A stretch of 64,000 nt of DNA from Caenorhabditis elegans (Eukaryota > Nematoda > Chromadorea > Rhabditida > Rhabditidae). Position numbers and translations under genes: made by a program. How positions within the stretch are numbered: position 1 is the stretch's first letter; every line of letters begins with the position of its first letter. The notes below the pieces were generated by a model. That model saw nothing but the letters and a program-made list of their open reading frames with translations, was not told the origin of the DNA and did no database searches. Positions 34,353 to 45,744 of the stretch are shown in pieces. Location: positions 15,748,001 to 15,812,000 of the forward strand of contig NC_003282.8 of NCBI RefSeq assembly GCF_000002985.6. The letters run 5' to 3'.

Positions 34353-37300
34353 TCGGGTCGCTGCGCTCCCCCGAGAAAAAGTTTTCCCTAGTTCCTAGCT
34401 TCGCTCGAGAGACATGAGAAAAACGAGAAACAGAGATAATTGAGTTACAGATTTATGGGCTTTGCGTGTAGTACAGGGTTTTGCGTGTAGTACAGGTCGT
34501 GACAGATGTAAGAAATTAGGGGCAGTTGGGCGCCAGGCTCCCAACTTGAACGATAGGAGGGCCACGAACAGTGAAAATTGGGGAAATTTATTAAGTCGTC
34601 TGCCCGATCGTTCGATGTCGATAACGTCGTTGTAACGTTGAATGTGCTGCAGAAGCTGCTGATGTTGTTGAACTTGTTGAACGTGCTGAGCTTGTTGGAC
34701 GTCGCATGAGCTGTGCTGAAGTACGTGCTGAAAAACGAAAAGGGACGGACCGAAAGTACTTATGGTTAGTTACAGTGAACACAAATGATAAACCAACGTG
34801 ACTCGATCCTGGTAACTTGTATTCGTCAGTTACCCCACACGAACATGTCTTCTCGATTTCCTCAGTTTCTTCCCGTCTGACCACCATCGCTTCCATCCAA
34901 CTCTACAAACGATCTGCAATTTCCTTGGCCTCCTGAATACCTGAAGATGTTGAACTAGTTCTGCAACAAATATTATATTAATATTTTAATGTCTCGGGAC
35001 CTAGCTTTGGATAGTTTGGGCAACAAAAAGGCTTATTGGGGGTCGGGGCCGTTATGTCATTTTAACTACCCCACAAAGAGCTAACTGAGGTCAGTCGTGT
35101 GGATATTCTGAGAATTCCCACGTCGATCCCCGACCTTCTCCACTGCCTGTCGTCCCCTGCCCTGTCCGGAATCGATGTGAGCCCTTGAGTTGCTCGGTGG
35201 CGTGCCATATTCCTCACGTCTTTCTTCTCGACTTCGCGACTGTTCCAGAGATTTGAATTGTGACTCCTGTAAAACTTCTCGCTGCCTGTAAATCATCAAG
35301 ATCAACCTTTAAGATATTAATTTTCGGCCGCTCTAATAATAATTCATATTTTAAACCCATCTCCTGTTACCACCAAAAAAGACTGACAAATTACTCTTTA
35401 AATGTTTCGGAGGAATCCTGTCTGTCCGCTCTGGTGGAACTGCGGAAATTTAAAAGATTACCTGGTGCTTACTCGTATTTTGAACCTACACACAATAGCT
35501 CGGTGTTAGAACCGCCGCTAGAATAGTGAATATAGCATGGCAAATATCAGTAGAGGGGTGGGTGGGCGGGCGCTTGTCGTGGCGGGACCCCGCCGACGGA
35601 AAATGCATGCGCCTTTAATCTGCTACCGCTTCTCTCTCGCTCCGCTGTCACGGGAAAACACCCTATTCTCGGGTCGCTGCGCTCCCCCGAGAAAAAGTTT
35701 TCCCTAGTTCCTAACTTCGCTCGAGAGACATGAGAAAAACGAGAAACAGAGATAATTGAGTTACAGATTTATGGGCTTTGCGTGTAGTACAGGGTAGAAC
35801 GAGAAAAGCCTTGGGGCTAAAAGTTGCCAAGAGATTACTGCTAAAATTATCACGATAACGTCCGCGTGACCCTACAACGCAACGAAAAAAGCCCATTACC
35901 GACAACATTTGAAATATTGATGAAGCTTGTGCGGACCCGTCTCTACAAGTATGATTCGAAGTCAAGGTTTATAACTAGAATCTAGACTATAACCTGAAAC
36001 ACGGTTGTTCTGAAAAGTATCGTCTTACCGTATTTACCCTTTGCCCAAAGCAATGATTCTAATAGTTATGACAAAGCGGAAAAGCAGAGCAATTAATCTT
36101 CTATTTGAGAGAATTATACTGTTCTGAAACTTCCAACTCTGTCTCTCCGACTCCTGTCCGCTTTCGACATATTTATAATGTTATGAGGACGTGTCTCGAA
36201 CCCCGCGCACTCCTCCAACTGCAAATTATCGAAATAGCAACATATTATTGTCATATGCTAGGACCGGGACCTTACACGATTCTGTCGGTCGATAAAAATT
36301 CTCTCGGGTAACATACCCTTGAACTGACGCCGATACGGCCTGTTGGAAAGCTGATGGAAAACATTATGTAAAAATTTTGCTGGAGCCGGAAACCGCGCGA
36401 AAAATACCTATAAGCTGCTAATCTTCTTCATGTTCCTATTCTGAAATCGCTTCGTAAAAGAAAACACCATAAAAGTCCACTCCTTATACGTTCTACAGAT
36501 CTCCACTCCGGGGTTTGTTCCCTTGTAAGAATCGCTACTCCGCTAGTGTCTTGGAAACTGTAATGGCCTAAATTAGACGCGAAAACCATCTATCGAGAAT
36601 CATAACTCTCCCCTCGACCGGACACAAACTGACGCAACACCACTGTATTCTGTCGCAAATTCACCCGAAACTTTCCCAACCAAGCATTTGTAGAAGCGCG
36701 TCCTTTTCCGCGACCGAGAATTGTCAGGCGTCGGACTCTCCTCGGTAAAGGCTCTGTGCTCCACCCGGCCAGAATTCTGATTTTCTCTCCGTGGAAGCTG
36801 CCGCATAACTCATACATTTTCGGAACAACTGTAAGATCTCACCCTTCCTCGACGAAAAACTGTCGGACATCCCAATTACCTCGACAGAAGCTGCCGGTCT
36901 TCACACTTTCCTTGACACACGCTGTCAGATCTCACAAATTTTTCGACAGAAGCTGTCGATCATCAGACTTTCCTCGACAGAAGCTGTCGGATATCACATT
37001 TTTCTCGGCAAAAGCTGCCGGAAACTCACACTTTCGTCGACCGAAGCTGTCGGATATCACATTTCCCTCGGCAGAAGCTGCCGGAACTCACACTTTCTTC
37101 GACAGAAGCTGTCGGAACTTACAATTTCTTCGACAGAAGCTGTCAGAACTTACACTTTCCTCGGTAGAAGCCGTCGAAAACTCACACTTTCATCGAATGA
37201 GGCCGTCGATCATCGCACTTTCCTTGACAGAAACTGTCGGACTAAACTCTTTATCGCAAAAACCTATCTGGTTCAAAAACTATTATCTACTGAAACTTAT

Positions 37301-38278
37301 GAGACATCGCGCGCATCTTACCTTTCCCGTCTGATAACCTGTAAAAGCTAAATTTACTCTCTAATTTATTCGTCCTTGTCGACCTCCTAAAACAGACTAA
37401 TAAGCCGAAAGCGGCCTCGGTGTCTCTTTATTACCTTAGTTTGTCAGAAAACCGCAAACGAATTCTATAATTAAGTAAAATTATATTTCGCGAGGCGAGG
37501 TGCAGTTTACATGACTGAATGAAAATCCCTGAGAATTGAGATCACCTGTCCACATCATGGACCTTTTCTGCATTTCTTATGCTCTACATAACTCGAGTAC
37601 GATAAAACGGGTGATTATTATGTAAAAAGTGAAATAACGACGACATGCGAGATCGGTAACACGGAAAAATCGGCCGAAACAGAACGGTTTACGAAGGGAT
37701 ATAATATTTTAAAGGCGCGAATAAATCTAGGCGTAAAGAGTGTTTGAGAAAGAACGGAAAATCTTAACAGGTTGTGGCTATGATAAGAGATTAACAAGAA
37801 TCGAACGAAAAACGGAAAAACAGAAACAAATTTTCGAATACAAGCCTGACTTCTAGGCGCAATGAACATTTTAGGCCAATAACAGCGAACGATCGGAGAG
37901 AAAGGAGAAAATTATAATAATAAATGAACTAAAACGCGAAATTATTACGAAAATTCCTTTCACTCACACTCCGCTTCCTGTTTTCCACTCATAGACGCTA
38001 AAAATTGCTTAAATGACTAAAAATATACACCTAACACAATATAAAACCCCTAATTAATTGAAAAACAGTTAAAATTCGCAAAAAATTCGCAAAAAACGCA
38101 AAAAAATCCATAAAACCACGACCTCTACGGTACTCACACGTAGAATGAGGAGAAAAAAGTCGCCGCGGCGCCCGCAGGGCGCTTGTCGTGGCGGGACCCG
38201 CGCCGACGGAAAATGCATGCGCCTTTAATCTGCTACCGCTTCTCTCTCGCTCCGCTGTCACGGGAAAACACCCTATTC
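34353..38278. mobile_element. Head-to-tail pair of GC-rich elements, locus 1 (short unit then long unit)
   Basis: 3.9 kb clearly GC-richer than its surroundings. A 127-bp sequence Y begins the block (34353-34479) and recurs at 35669-35795 with a single difference. A 98-bp sequence X ends it (38180-38278) and also lies at 35571-35668, directly abutting the second Y. The order is Y-short-X|Y-long-X, two units of about 1.3 and 2.6 kb joined end to start with no host DNA between. Y starts with a CTCGGG...CCCGAG hairpin and both ends carry GTTTTCCC facing inward. No transposase, replicase or reverse transcriptase motif is visible; open frames here are short. The direct end-to-start junction suits a rolling-circle (Helitron-like) element, but standard Helitron termini are not clear, so the class is open. 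Confidence 0.6.
36850..37240 (+). repeat. 31-33 bp minisatellite of hairpins
   Basis: About thirteen units, each centred on CGACAGAAGCTGTCGG (stem CGACAG/CTGTCG, loop AAG), separated by CACACTTTCCT-like linkers. Several units are CGGCAGAAGCTGCCGG, where both stem arms differ together. It lies in the long unit of locus 1 and creates a spurious 192-codon open frame. Confidence 0.88.
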
Positions 38279-38338
38279 AATACAATGATTAATTTTTTAA
38301 TCTATGAATTGTTGGAAGTTTCAAGCAGAACTCAGGAA

Positions 38339-38529
38339 ATCATTTACTATATATAAAGTAGAGTTTCCTTCCGTCCAATGTAGGCTATGCCAACACGCAA
38401 AATTCACGTTAGATTGAAAGTTTTCATTTTCAAAAAAAAATCAAATTCATTCATTTATTTTTTTTTCGAACTTTATTTTAAGCCAGTCGGAGTAGGTCGA
38501 GCCGTAGGCTTGAACGACACCGGCTGGTA
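38339..38529 (-). mobile_element. Short member of the TACCAGCC...TATATAG family, reverse orientation
   Basis: On the - strand it starts TACCAGCCGGTGTCG and ends ACTTTATATATAGTAAATGA. The internal sequence is AT-rich and differs from the others. It lies only 60 bp beyond the end of the 34.35-38.28 kb dimer. Confidence 0.5.
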
Positions 38530-38809
38530 TAATATATTCGTTTTTCCCAGGCTTTATTATAGTAAAAAATTATTCTATGTGCCGAATGTTTTTTGAAAAT
38601 TTGATTTATTTCAATGAAAAATGTTGTTTGTTTCAAGTTGTTTTAAATTTGGTCAATAAAACAAAGCTAATATTTCGTACATGCTTTTTTCAAAATACAG
38701 TTTCAATAAGTTTTCAATTCTTCGTTTCATACAACTTTGAATATTGAACAACTTTTACAACTTTGAATATTGAAATTCCTTTTTTTCTCTGACCAAACAG
38801 GATTTTGTG

Positions 38810-39130
38810 CTCATTTTGTTAGCCGCCGTGTGAACCATCGCCATTCTCGATTTCTGTCCCCTGGAAACTTTGAGGAGGGGACTCTATAGTTAGTAACTGA
38901 TAAATTTACTAAATTCAAAAAAAGAAACGTTGTTCAAATTTAATTTGCCATTTGAAAAGAAACAAATCGTCACACTATTTTAAAGAACATCTGTTTCACC
39001 AAGTTGTTAAGTTGCAAAGTTTTGAAAACCACATGTTCTTTAAACTTTAATTTTCAAATGTGCTTTGCTAATGATCAAGTCAAATACAAACGGAGGAACG
39101 GTGACGAGAAACTTTTTACTGAAATTGAGA
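38810..39130 (+). repeat. Duplicated piRNA module, copy 1 (uninterrupted)
   Basis: Shares with 42545-43270 the landmarks CCATCGCCATTCTCGATTT, CTGTTTCACCAAGTT, ATGATCAA(G/A)TCAAAT and GGTGACGAGAA in the same order. Confidence 0.8.
38991..39057 (+). ncRNA. Candidate type I piRNA locus (intact paralogue)
   Basis: Core 38991-38998; TGTT gives U at 39037, spacing 46. Product would begin TCTTTAAACT. Its paralogue at 42746 has a SINE at the start site. Confidence 0.72.
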
Positions 39131-39422
39131 AGTTAGTTAAAAATATTCTAAAGTTATTAATGAAAAATCAAAGTTTGACCATTGTATTGTTTTACAAGCA
39201 AAAAAAGAAAACAATCATAAATTTTTGGTATTTTCTATTTAAAAAAAGTAGATGAAATCATATAGTTAGTGAACTTGCAAAAACTTACAAAGTTGAAAAC
39301 TAGTTGAAACAAATTATTTTTAGAGTTTTTTTAGAACAAAAACCGGTTTCAAAAGTTTAGAACAATGCTTCAATGTTTTGCACGACAATTTTTTTCACTT
39401 TTGATCAGTTTAATTTTTGTTC

Positions 39423-39489
39423 CTGTTTCAAAATTTAAATTTAAATTTACAAAATATGTATATAATGTTATGTTATATAAACGAATATA
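39423..39489 (+). ncRNA. Candidate type I piRNA locus
   Basis: Core 39423-39430; TGTT gives U at 39469, spacing 46. Product would begin TATGTTATAT. Confidence 0.7.
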
Positions 39490-39849
39490 GAGTGATTTAA
39501 AACATATTTCAGAATTTTCTAAATTGAATCCAAAAATTTCACAATAATCAAATTTTTTTATTACCGGTTTTAATAAAATTTGAGTTTTTACTTTTTTATA
39601 GAATCTTACTTATTGTAGTTATTAAAAAACATACGTTTCAACAACGTTTCTTCATGAAATCAAAGTTTATATATTTTTGAACATTGATAAATCAATTTTC
39701 CCATTTTTTTTGTTTCGAAATTTCAAAAAATCCATCAAAGAAAGAATTCAGTGTAAATCGCTATTTGAAAAAAATTCATTCAATTTTTTGTCAAAATTTC
39801 TACTGTTTCTGTAATGTCTTAAATAATTTTGAGGTTGAGTTTTATTACT

Positions 39850-40099
39850 TACCAGCCGTGGACCGCACCTCCGGCGCGGCCCCCGACTTCTGGAGCTGAA
39901 AACCAATTTTTCTGAAACTACCGTAATCATACAGTACTCCTACCGTACCACCATTGTACCACTACAGTACCCCGACCATAGGCCTACACTAACCCCAACT
40001 CACTATCCCTCCAGAAGCTAAAACTTCGCAGACTACAAAGACTACATAGACTACAAACTATGGACAAACGGAATAAGCGCTTTATATATAGTAAATGAT
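39850..40099 (+). mobile_element. Short member of the TACCAGCC...TATATAG family
   Basis: Starts TACCAGCCGTGGACCGC with the CCGGCGCGG palindrome and ends GGACAAACGGAATAAGCG, TTTATATATAGTAAATGA. At 250 bp it carries just one unit of the CAGTACTCCTACCGTAC-type sequence that is amplified sixfold in the 17.5 kb element. Confidence 0.6.
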
Positions 40100-40249
40100 A
40101 CTTGATGTTGACTAGGAGAATAATATTTTAATGTTTTGATCTTAGAAATATGTTTTTTATTAGGAAAAATGCTCCAATTAGGTGTGTTAATAATGGTCTT
40201 ATTTGAGAAATATACTTTCTCCAAAAAACAAAAAAATAAAAATTTAACA

Positions 40250-40315
40250 CTGTTTCATAAATATAATTTCATAGGAAGTCAAATTTTTTTGTAATGTATA
40301 ATACCCTGAACTTCC
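40250..40315 (+). ncRNA. Candidate type I piRNA locus
   Basis: Core 40250-40257; TAAT gives U at 40295, spacing 45. Product would begin TGTATAATAC. Confidence 0.73.
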
Positions 40316-40741
40316 AACGTTTCCTGACAAAAAATGTTTAAAAAGACGAGGTTAACAGGTATTTTTCGATGAGAAACAAATAGGCGAGAAAAAAGAAATA
40401 ATTCATTGTGTGCGGTGGAGCGCGATTTCCATTTTTGCTCCCAAAGCCTCAATTATCTTAGTTCCACTGTGCGATATTTCACAGACTCTTTTTTATTTGG
40501 GATCTTTTTTCCTTTTTTCAAAAAAAAACATGCTTTAGTATTTTCGGAGATTTTTGCAAAATATAACAATCAAATAAAACAACTTCTGACACTAAAAACT
40601 AGAACAATTGTCCAAAAATACTAACGTCAAAACTTTTTTGAGGGAGAAAACACCTATAAAAAAGAACAATTAACTAAAACTCAAAAAGTTTTTAAAAAAG
40701 TTTGAAAAAGGAACATAATTTTTTTACAGTTTCCAAAAATT

Positions 40742-40806
40742 ATTAAATTTTATTAGTGGACAGTACGAAAACAATTTATGGATAATGTAACACCAAAGTG
40801 AAACAG
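40742..40806 (-). ncRNA. Candidate type I piRNA locus
   Basis: Core 40799-40806; TACT gives U at 40762, spacing 44. Product would begin TGTCCACTAA. Confidence 0.62.
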
Positions 40807-41783
40807 ATTTCATGTGGATTTTGTAGAGCGAGTATAATTTAGTTACAATGAAAAACTTATACATTTTCCAAAAGTTAATAAATACTGTACTATTTAATTA
40901 TGATCTAGTCTTTTCTAATAATGACGTCATTTATCTCTGAGTTTTAGTACTCGTAGTTGACTACAGAACACATAACCACGCCTGAAAGGGGGGTCACGGA
41001 GAATAGCAGGTGACACTATATTGATTGGCACTGTAATATCAACCAAAAATTGAAGTATTTATAAATGAGATACCTGAAATGTTTCTTTCGTGTCAGGACC
41101 AGTATCTGTGATTTTGGTAGAAAAATCTATTTTCAGCAAACACTTATTACACGCGTTAAAATTTTATTTGGAAATTAACATTTTTTTCCATTTCAAAATA
41201 AAAATTTCGATGTTTCTTTTGAGTTCCGTGTTTTTTTTGAAATATGCCAAAAAAACTGCATTACCGATAAAAACAGTAAAGAAAACAATATAAAGAAAAA
41301 TTTTAAAAAATAAAATAATTTTTACATTTTTTAAAGGTTTATAAATACTATCAAATTTAATTTTATCTTGATCAGATTGAAATCTAAAATCTGAAAGACT
41401 GTATGGAAATGTGAAAAAGTACTGATGTTTTTTGTTAAAACCAATTTTAATTGTTTCTAAGAAAAAGAAAACGGGATAGGTTGTTCTAAAAAAGTGAATC
41501 TAAAACTGGAAATTTTTGTTGAAAAGTTCAAAAAATATTTATAATGGGATTGTCAAACTAAATATCAATTTTTGAAATTGCACATATTTTCACTAATTCA
41601 CTAGGTTTGTAAAAGTAGAAGAAACATTTTTAAATGTTTTCTTATAGGAACGAGTTTTTTTTAAGTTATAAATAAAATTATAGATGAGCATGAAAACTGA
41701 AAAGGCGAGCAATACTTTTTTAACTTGATGTTAAAAGTGAAATTCTGGAAATTTTCTATAAAATATCTTGGTCTGAACATTGC

Positions 41784-41852
41784 CTGTTTCAGCATTGTTT
41801 CATAGATTTTTAAACTGAAAAAGAACTTTAATTCGTTTGTGAATTTCACACA
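41784..41852 (+). ncRNA. Candidate type I piRNA locus
   Basis: Core 41784-41791; TAAT gives U at 41832, spacing 48. Product would begin TTCGTTTGTG. Confidence 0.6.
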
Positions 41853-42745
41853 AATTTAATTTGTTTCACTTGGTTTTCATTAGGACCACTATGATTATTC
41901 AACAATTTTTGAAAGTATTTAGAAACTTCCAAAATTATAGCAAAAAGGACATTTTTCATCATTTTCAAAATTGGTAACTTGTTAGTCACTGAGGTAGCTT
42001 TTGCTTAATTTCTGCATTTTTTAAAATAAACTTCCGTACAAGCTAGCATACTTTTTTTGGTATTTTCTGGTATATTTTACCGTGCTGAACAATTTTGTGA
42101 AAGAAAAAAGAAGCACTTCATATGATTTTGCAGTACTTTTGAATTTTTGAAAAAAAAACAGCTTTTAGTGCATTTTCAGGATTTTTAAAAAACAAACTTC
42201 CGTACAAGCTACCATACTTTGTTTTTACTTTTGCAATTTCAGAGCAATTTCAGCTAGATTGTTTAATTCAAAATTTTTAAAACTAAAACAAATCCAATTT
42301 TTTTATTAAAAATGCAAAACTGTTCCGCCAGAGAAACTAAATTTACCAAACATTGAAAAAAAAAAGTTTTTGGAGCGAACTCAATCATCTCGGGTAATAT
42401 TGCAAATTATTACAGCATTAATTCATGAATATCCGTCGTAATTTTATTCATAATGCAGTTTTCACTGTCCAAGGTCAATTGCTGATCATCTCAGTACCCC
42501 TACCGTAAAATTCTACAGTAATACCAACAAAATTGAGGGAGGTTCTCTTTTTTTTCAAATTTGTGTGATCCATCGCCATCCTCGATTTTAGTCCGCTGCA
42601 GATTGTTAGAACGGTAAAAAAGAAAAACGTCTTTTAATTTACAGATATGTATGCAAAAATATCTTAAATTCGAAGTTAAAAAAAAATAACATTTCAACTT
42701 CATTTTTGGTAGAGAAAAAAATCGTCAAAAACCTTGAAAAAAAAT

Positions 42746-42813
42746 CTGTTTCACCAAGTTTTTAAAATCTCGCAACTATTAACATAAAACGTTTAAAAAA
42801 AAAAAGGATTAAA
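42746..42813 (+). ncRNA. piRNA locus with a SINE at its start site
   Basis: Core 42746-42753; CGTT gives U at 42793, spacing 47, but the SINE tail begins there, so the product would start TTAAAAAAAA. Probably broken by the insertion. Confidence 0.5.
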
Positions 42814-43051
42814 GGACGATCCGTTCTTCAAGTGCTAATGCACTGCGGATCTGGGATTCAGGTACACTGCCTGGTGGTGATCCCTCTGGGCTGTAATTTA
42901 AGCCACGTCCTAGCCGGGGACTGTGGCCGATAATCCAGTCGTGGATTGCTCCACTTCCCAATAGAGGCTGGGTGAACCTAGGGGGTGAGGCCGGACTTGA
43001 ATTCGTGACCTCCAGACTGCTAGCGGCCACCACTACCGACTGAGCTATCAC
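42793..43051 (-). mobile_element. tRNA-derived SINE, apparently full length
   Basis: Read on the - strand, the element begins GTGATAGCTCAGTCGG, a good Pol III A box, followed about 35 nt later by GAATTCAAGTCC, a B box in a T-arm-like context. It continues through about 190 bp of moderately GC-rich body and ends with TTAATCC and a T-run on that strand, seen as the A-run at 42795-42805. This is the anatomy of a tRNA-headed SINE. A possible short target duplication (ACGTT) flanks it. C. elegans has tRNA-headed SINEs with RTE-like tails; I cannot assign a family name. It sits inside the younger copy of a duplicated piRNA locus. Confidence 0.65.
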
Positions 43052-43865
43052 GTTATTAAGTTCATTTGCACTTCAATTGTAGTTCTGAATAAAATCACTT
43101 GCTGTGAAAAAACTACGTAACTGCAGCAAAAAATCACAAACCCGCATGCTGTCGGACGCACTAAATCTCGAATCATCTCAAAAAAGCATAAAGAAAAGAA
43201 ACAAATGTGTTTTGGTAATGACCAATGATCAAATCAAATTGACACGGAGTGGAGGTGACGAGAAGGAAAAAGTGACAGAAAAACGAGCGGCGGTTCTATT
43301 TTTGAAGGAAAATTTCAGAGATCTACATTTTTTGAAGTGTTAGAAGGTTTTTTTTTTAATAAATACTTTTTTTTTAATAAAAATGTAAATTCAACTGATT
43401 TGTTAATTTTTAAATGCTTTTTTTTTGGAAAAAAAAATTACAGTTTCAAAATATTCAGATAATTTGTATGTTGTAATTTATTCGTTTGTTTTACCATTAT
43501 TTTAAACAAAAATAGTTATTTTGTGACAAAATATTCTACACTTTCAACTTTCTGTTAAAAGAAAACGGTTTTTTTTATATTTCACTAGTTCTTCAATTAC
43601 CAATTTTCAATTTTGTCATGAGCTTCGATAGGCATTTTCAATTATTATTTCAACTTTTGATTTCATGCTTCTAAGATTACCCCCAATAACTTGAACTCTC
43701 AAAAATCTGTGCACTGCTTTTCTGCGTCTCTTCTCCTCTAACACTCTATCTCTCTCTCTCTAGGCTCAAAATTGATGGATTGACGGAGATGGATACCTGC
43801 TGATGTTTCTTTTGTTTTTCAGTAACAAAATACGAGAATTTTTGGGATCTCTGGGAGTTTTTTTG

Positions 43866-43929
43866 TCTGTTTATGCTTAAGGAAAACTAATAAAGAAAGT
43901 ATTTTATGAATTTTCGTTCCTTGAAACAG
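43866..43929 (-). ncRNA. Candidate piRNA locus, short spacing
   Basis: Core 43922-43929; TAGT gives U at 43886, spacing 43. Product would begin TTTTCCTTAA. Confidence 0.5.
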
Positions 43930-44153
43930 CGATTTTTTTTCAAAATTTTTAATTTTTAATTAATAAACTTTTTTTTGTGATTTATCGAAACATAGATGTG
44001 CTGTGCTTTTTTCTGCCGTTCCATACGTGATAAAAGCCAAAAAAAAAATCAAATTTTTATTCAATTTTCCTCTCACTCAAAAATGTCCAATTAGGACTCT
44101 ATTATAATCGAATTTGTAAGTGCACTTAATTCATTTTTCTCTAAAAATTTTTG

Positions 44154-44220
44154 CTGTTTCAGCGAATTACAAATAATCAGATTTTTTTTCAAAATTTAGT
44201 TTATTATAGATTTTTTTACA
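44154..44220 (+). ncRNA. Candidate type I piRNA locus
   Basis: Core 44154-44161; TAGT gives U at 44200, spacing 46. Product would begin TTTATTATAG. Confidence 0.7.
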
Positions 44221-44474
44221 ACTTGTCTTTTTTCTCTCATTATTCAGAAATAACTTTTTACTTGAAAATTTTAAACTTCATTTTTTCGTGAAATTTGCAG
44301 TTTTAGAAAAAATTGCCAAGCTCAATAAATTGCATATTTTATTGAATAGTCAAACTACCAAATATTTTTTAAAGTCAATGAATAGAGTTTTTTCGAAAAA
44401 ACTTTAAAGTAGAAAAAATCGCGTGATTTTTTCACTCAAAAATTAACCATTTCAAATAATTAATATAAATTCGA

Positions 44475-44541
44475 CTTTTTTGCGAAGAAGTAATAATAAG
44501 GGTGTCCCGTAAAAAAAAAATTCAAGGTCATGTTGAAACAG
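44475..44541 (-). ncRNA. Candidate type I piRNA locus
   Basis: Core 44534-44541; TATT gives U at 44495, spacing 46. Product would begin TATTACTTCT. Confidence 0.7.
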
Positions 44542-45414
44542 GAAATTTTGGAGAAATTAAAAATTTAGGAATTTTTCTTTAATTTCTCGAATTTCGCAAG
44601 TTTTCACAAAAAATGTTTTCAAATTAATCTTTGACTCTTTTCCTCTCCCTACAAAAAACAAAACTTTCAAAAAGCGACTCCAGTCCTTATGGAAAAGAAG
44701 ATGAATTACCCCTCATTTTAGTCTTTTCTAGAGAGTGGAGAACATGACATGATCTACTAACTAGTAAATGATCAGAGTTCCAAGTTTTCCTGTGCAAATG
44801 ACATTTTTAAGTGAGCTTCTTCAAAAATAAATTGTTTTTTTTCTATGCACTTTGGAAGGTTGGAACTTGTAGGTGATTAGGCTTTGAAAACTTTGAACCA
44901 GTTTTTCTTAATTTAATAAAATAAAAAGTTTTCACCACATTTTTTTTCTTTTTTCCAATGAAAATTTGAAATAAACTGTGTTCAACCACTGTCAATCGAG
45001 TTTCGGAGAAAAAAGGGTAAAAATAAATTTGTTCTGCTTCAAAAGGTTTTTTTAAAGTTTCATATTTTTCCGTAATTACTGCAGTTTTTGATGACAGCAA
45101 AATTAAAATGTTTTCACACTTGGTTTTGGTTTTTATATATATTTAGTTTCCATGTTTTACGAATTTTCTGAGTTTATTAAATTTTAAAACTTGGGTTCTG
45201 TACTAAAATTGTTATGTTTATAGATTTAAAAAAAGTTAATATTTTTAAAATTGAGCACTAAATTAACTTTACTGTTTCTTGATGCGTTCAAATAAGTATT
45301 GATCTTTTTTTCGTTCGATAAACAAGATTAGCTATGATTTTTTTTTATTGAAAATAGGCTGCCTGAGTACACTAAGTCGCATTCTTCAAGACACGAGTTG
45401 CCGACTTGCTCGCC

Positions 45415-45487
45415 GCCCGGTTAGCTCAGTCGGTAGAGCACCAGACTCTTAATCTGGTTGTCGCGGGTTCGAGCCCCGCATTGGGCT
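45415..45487 (+). tRNA. tRNA-Lys (anticodon CTT)
   Basis: Complete 73-nt cloverleaf that decodes AAG lysine codons. Acceptor arms GCCCGGT and ATTGGGC pair with two G-T pairs, followed by discriminator T at 45487. The D arm (GCTC/GAGC) holds the A box. Anticodon stem CCAGA/TCTGG at 45441-45457 encloses loop CTCTTAA, with anticodon CTT at 45448-45450. The T arm (GCGGG, loop TTCGAGC, CCCGC) holds the B box. There is no intron, and the 3' CCA is not encoded, as normal in eukaryotes. A short T run (TTTTTT) at 45491-45496 fits Pol III termination. It is an isolated + strand gene inside piRNA-rich DNA, with the nearest Ruby core at 45679. Confidence 0.97.
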
Positions 45488-45678
45488 TACTTTTTTGGAA
45501 TTGAATCGTTTTAGAATATTTGAAGTTTTTCGGTGGCAAATTAATGGGAGTCTTCTTTTTTAAATTTTACGAAATACGATTTTTCTCCAATTTTTTAAAT
45601 TGTTCCAGTAAATGAATCTCAATTCTTCTGTGTAGACAAAAATATGTACATTTTTTGAAATGGTTTCACTTCATTTTG

Positions 45679-45744
45679 CTGTTTCACTTTGTTCATTTAT
45701 TGTTCCCACATTTTTCAAATCAATCGCTACGCTTTTTCCTTTTA
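45679..45744 (+). ncRNA. Candidate type I piRNA locus
   Basis: Core 45679-45686, 190 bp downstream of the tRNA-Lys; CAAT gives U at 45724, spacing 45. Product would begin TCGCTACGCT. Confidence 0.75.

Larger units (their letters stand above)
42545..43270 (+). repeat. Duplicated piRNA module, copy 2 (interrupted by the SINE)
   Basis: Same landmarks as 38810-39130, with the 259-bp SINE inserted between the Ruby core and the ATGATCAAATCAAAT segment. Confidence 0.8.

Noticed and set aside
36850-37240. CRISPR-like array (regular palindromic repeats with spacers)
   Set aside because: The linkers are themselves repetitive, there are no cas genes, and the DNA is eukaryotic; it is a minisatellite.
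36756-37334. 192-codon open frame, the longest in the window
   Set aside because: Spans the hairpin minisatellite inside a mobile element; the protein would be a degenerate repeat with no recognisable fold.
34353-38278. LTR retrotransposon with X-Y as the LTR
   Set aside because: The order is Y...XY...X, so the full XY unit occurs once in the middle and not at both ends; no coding region of that class is visible.
42809-43051. 80-codon open frame
   Set aside because: Entirely within the tRNA-derived SINE.
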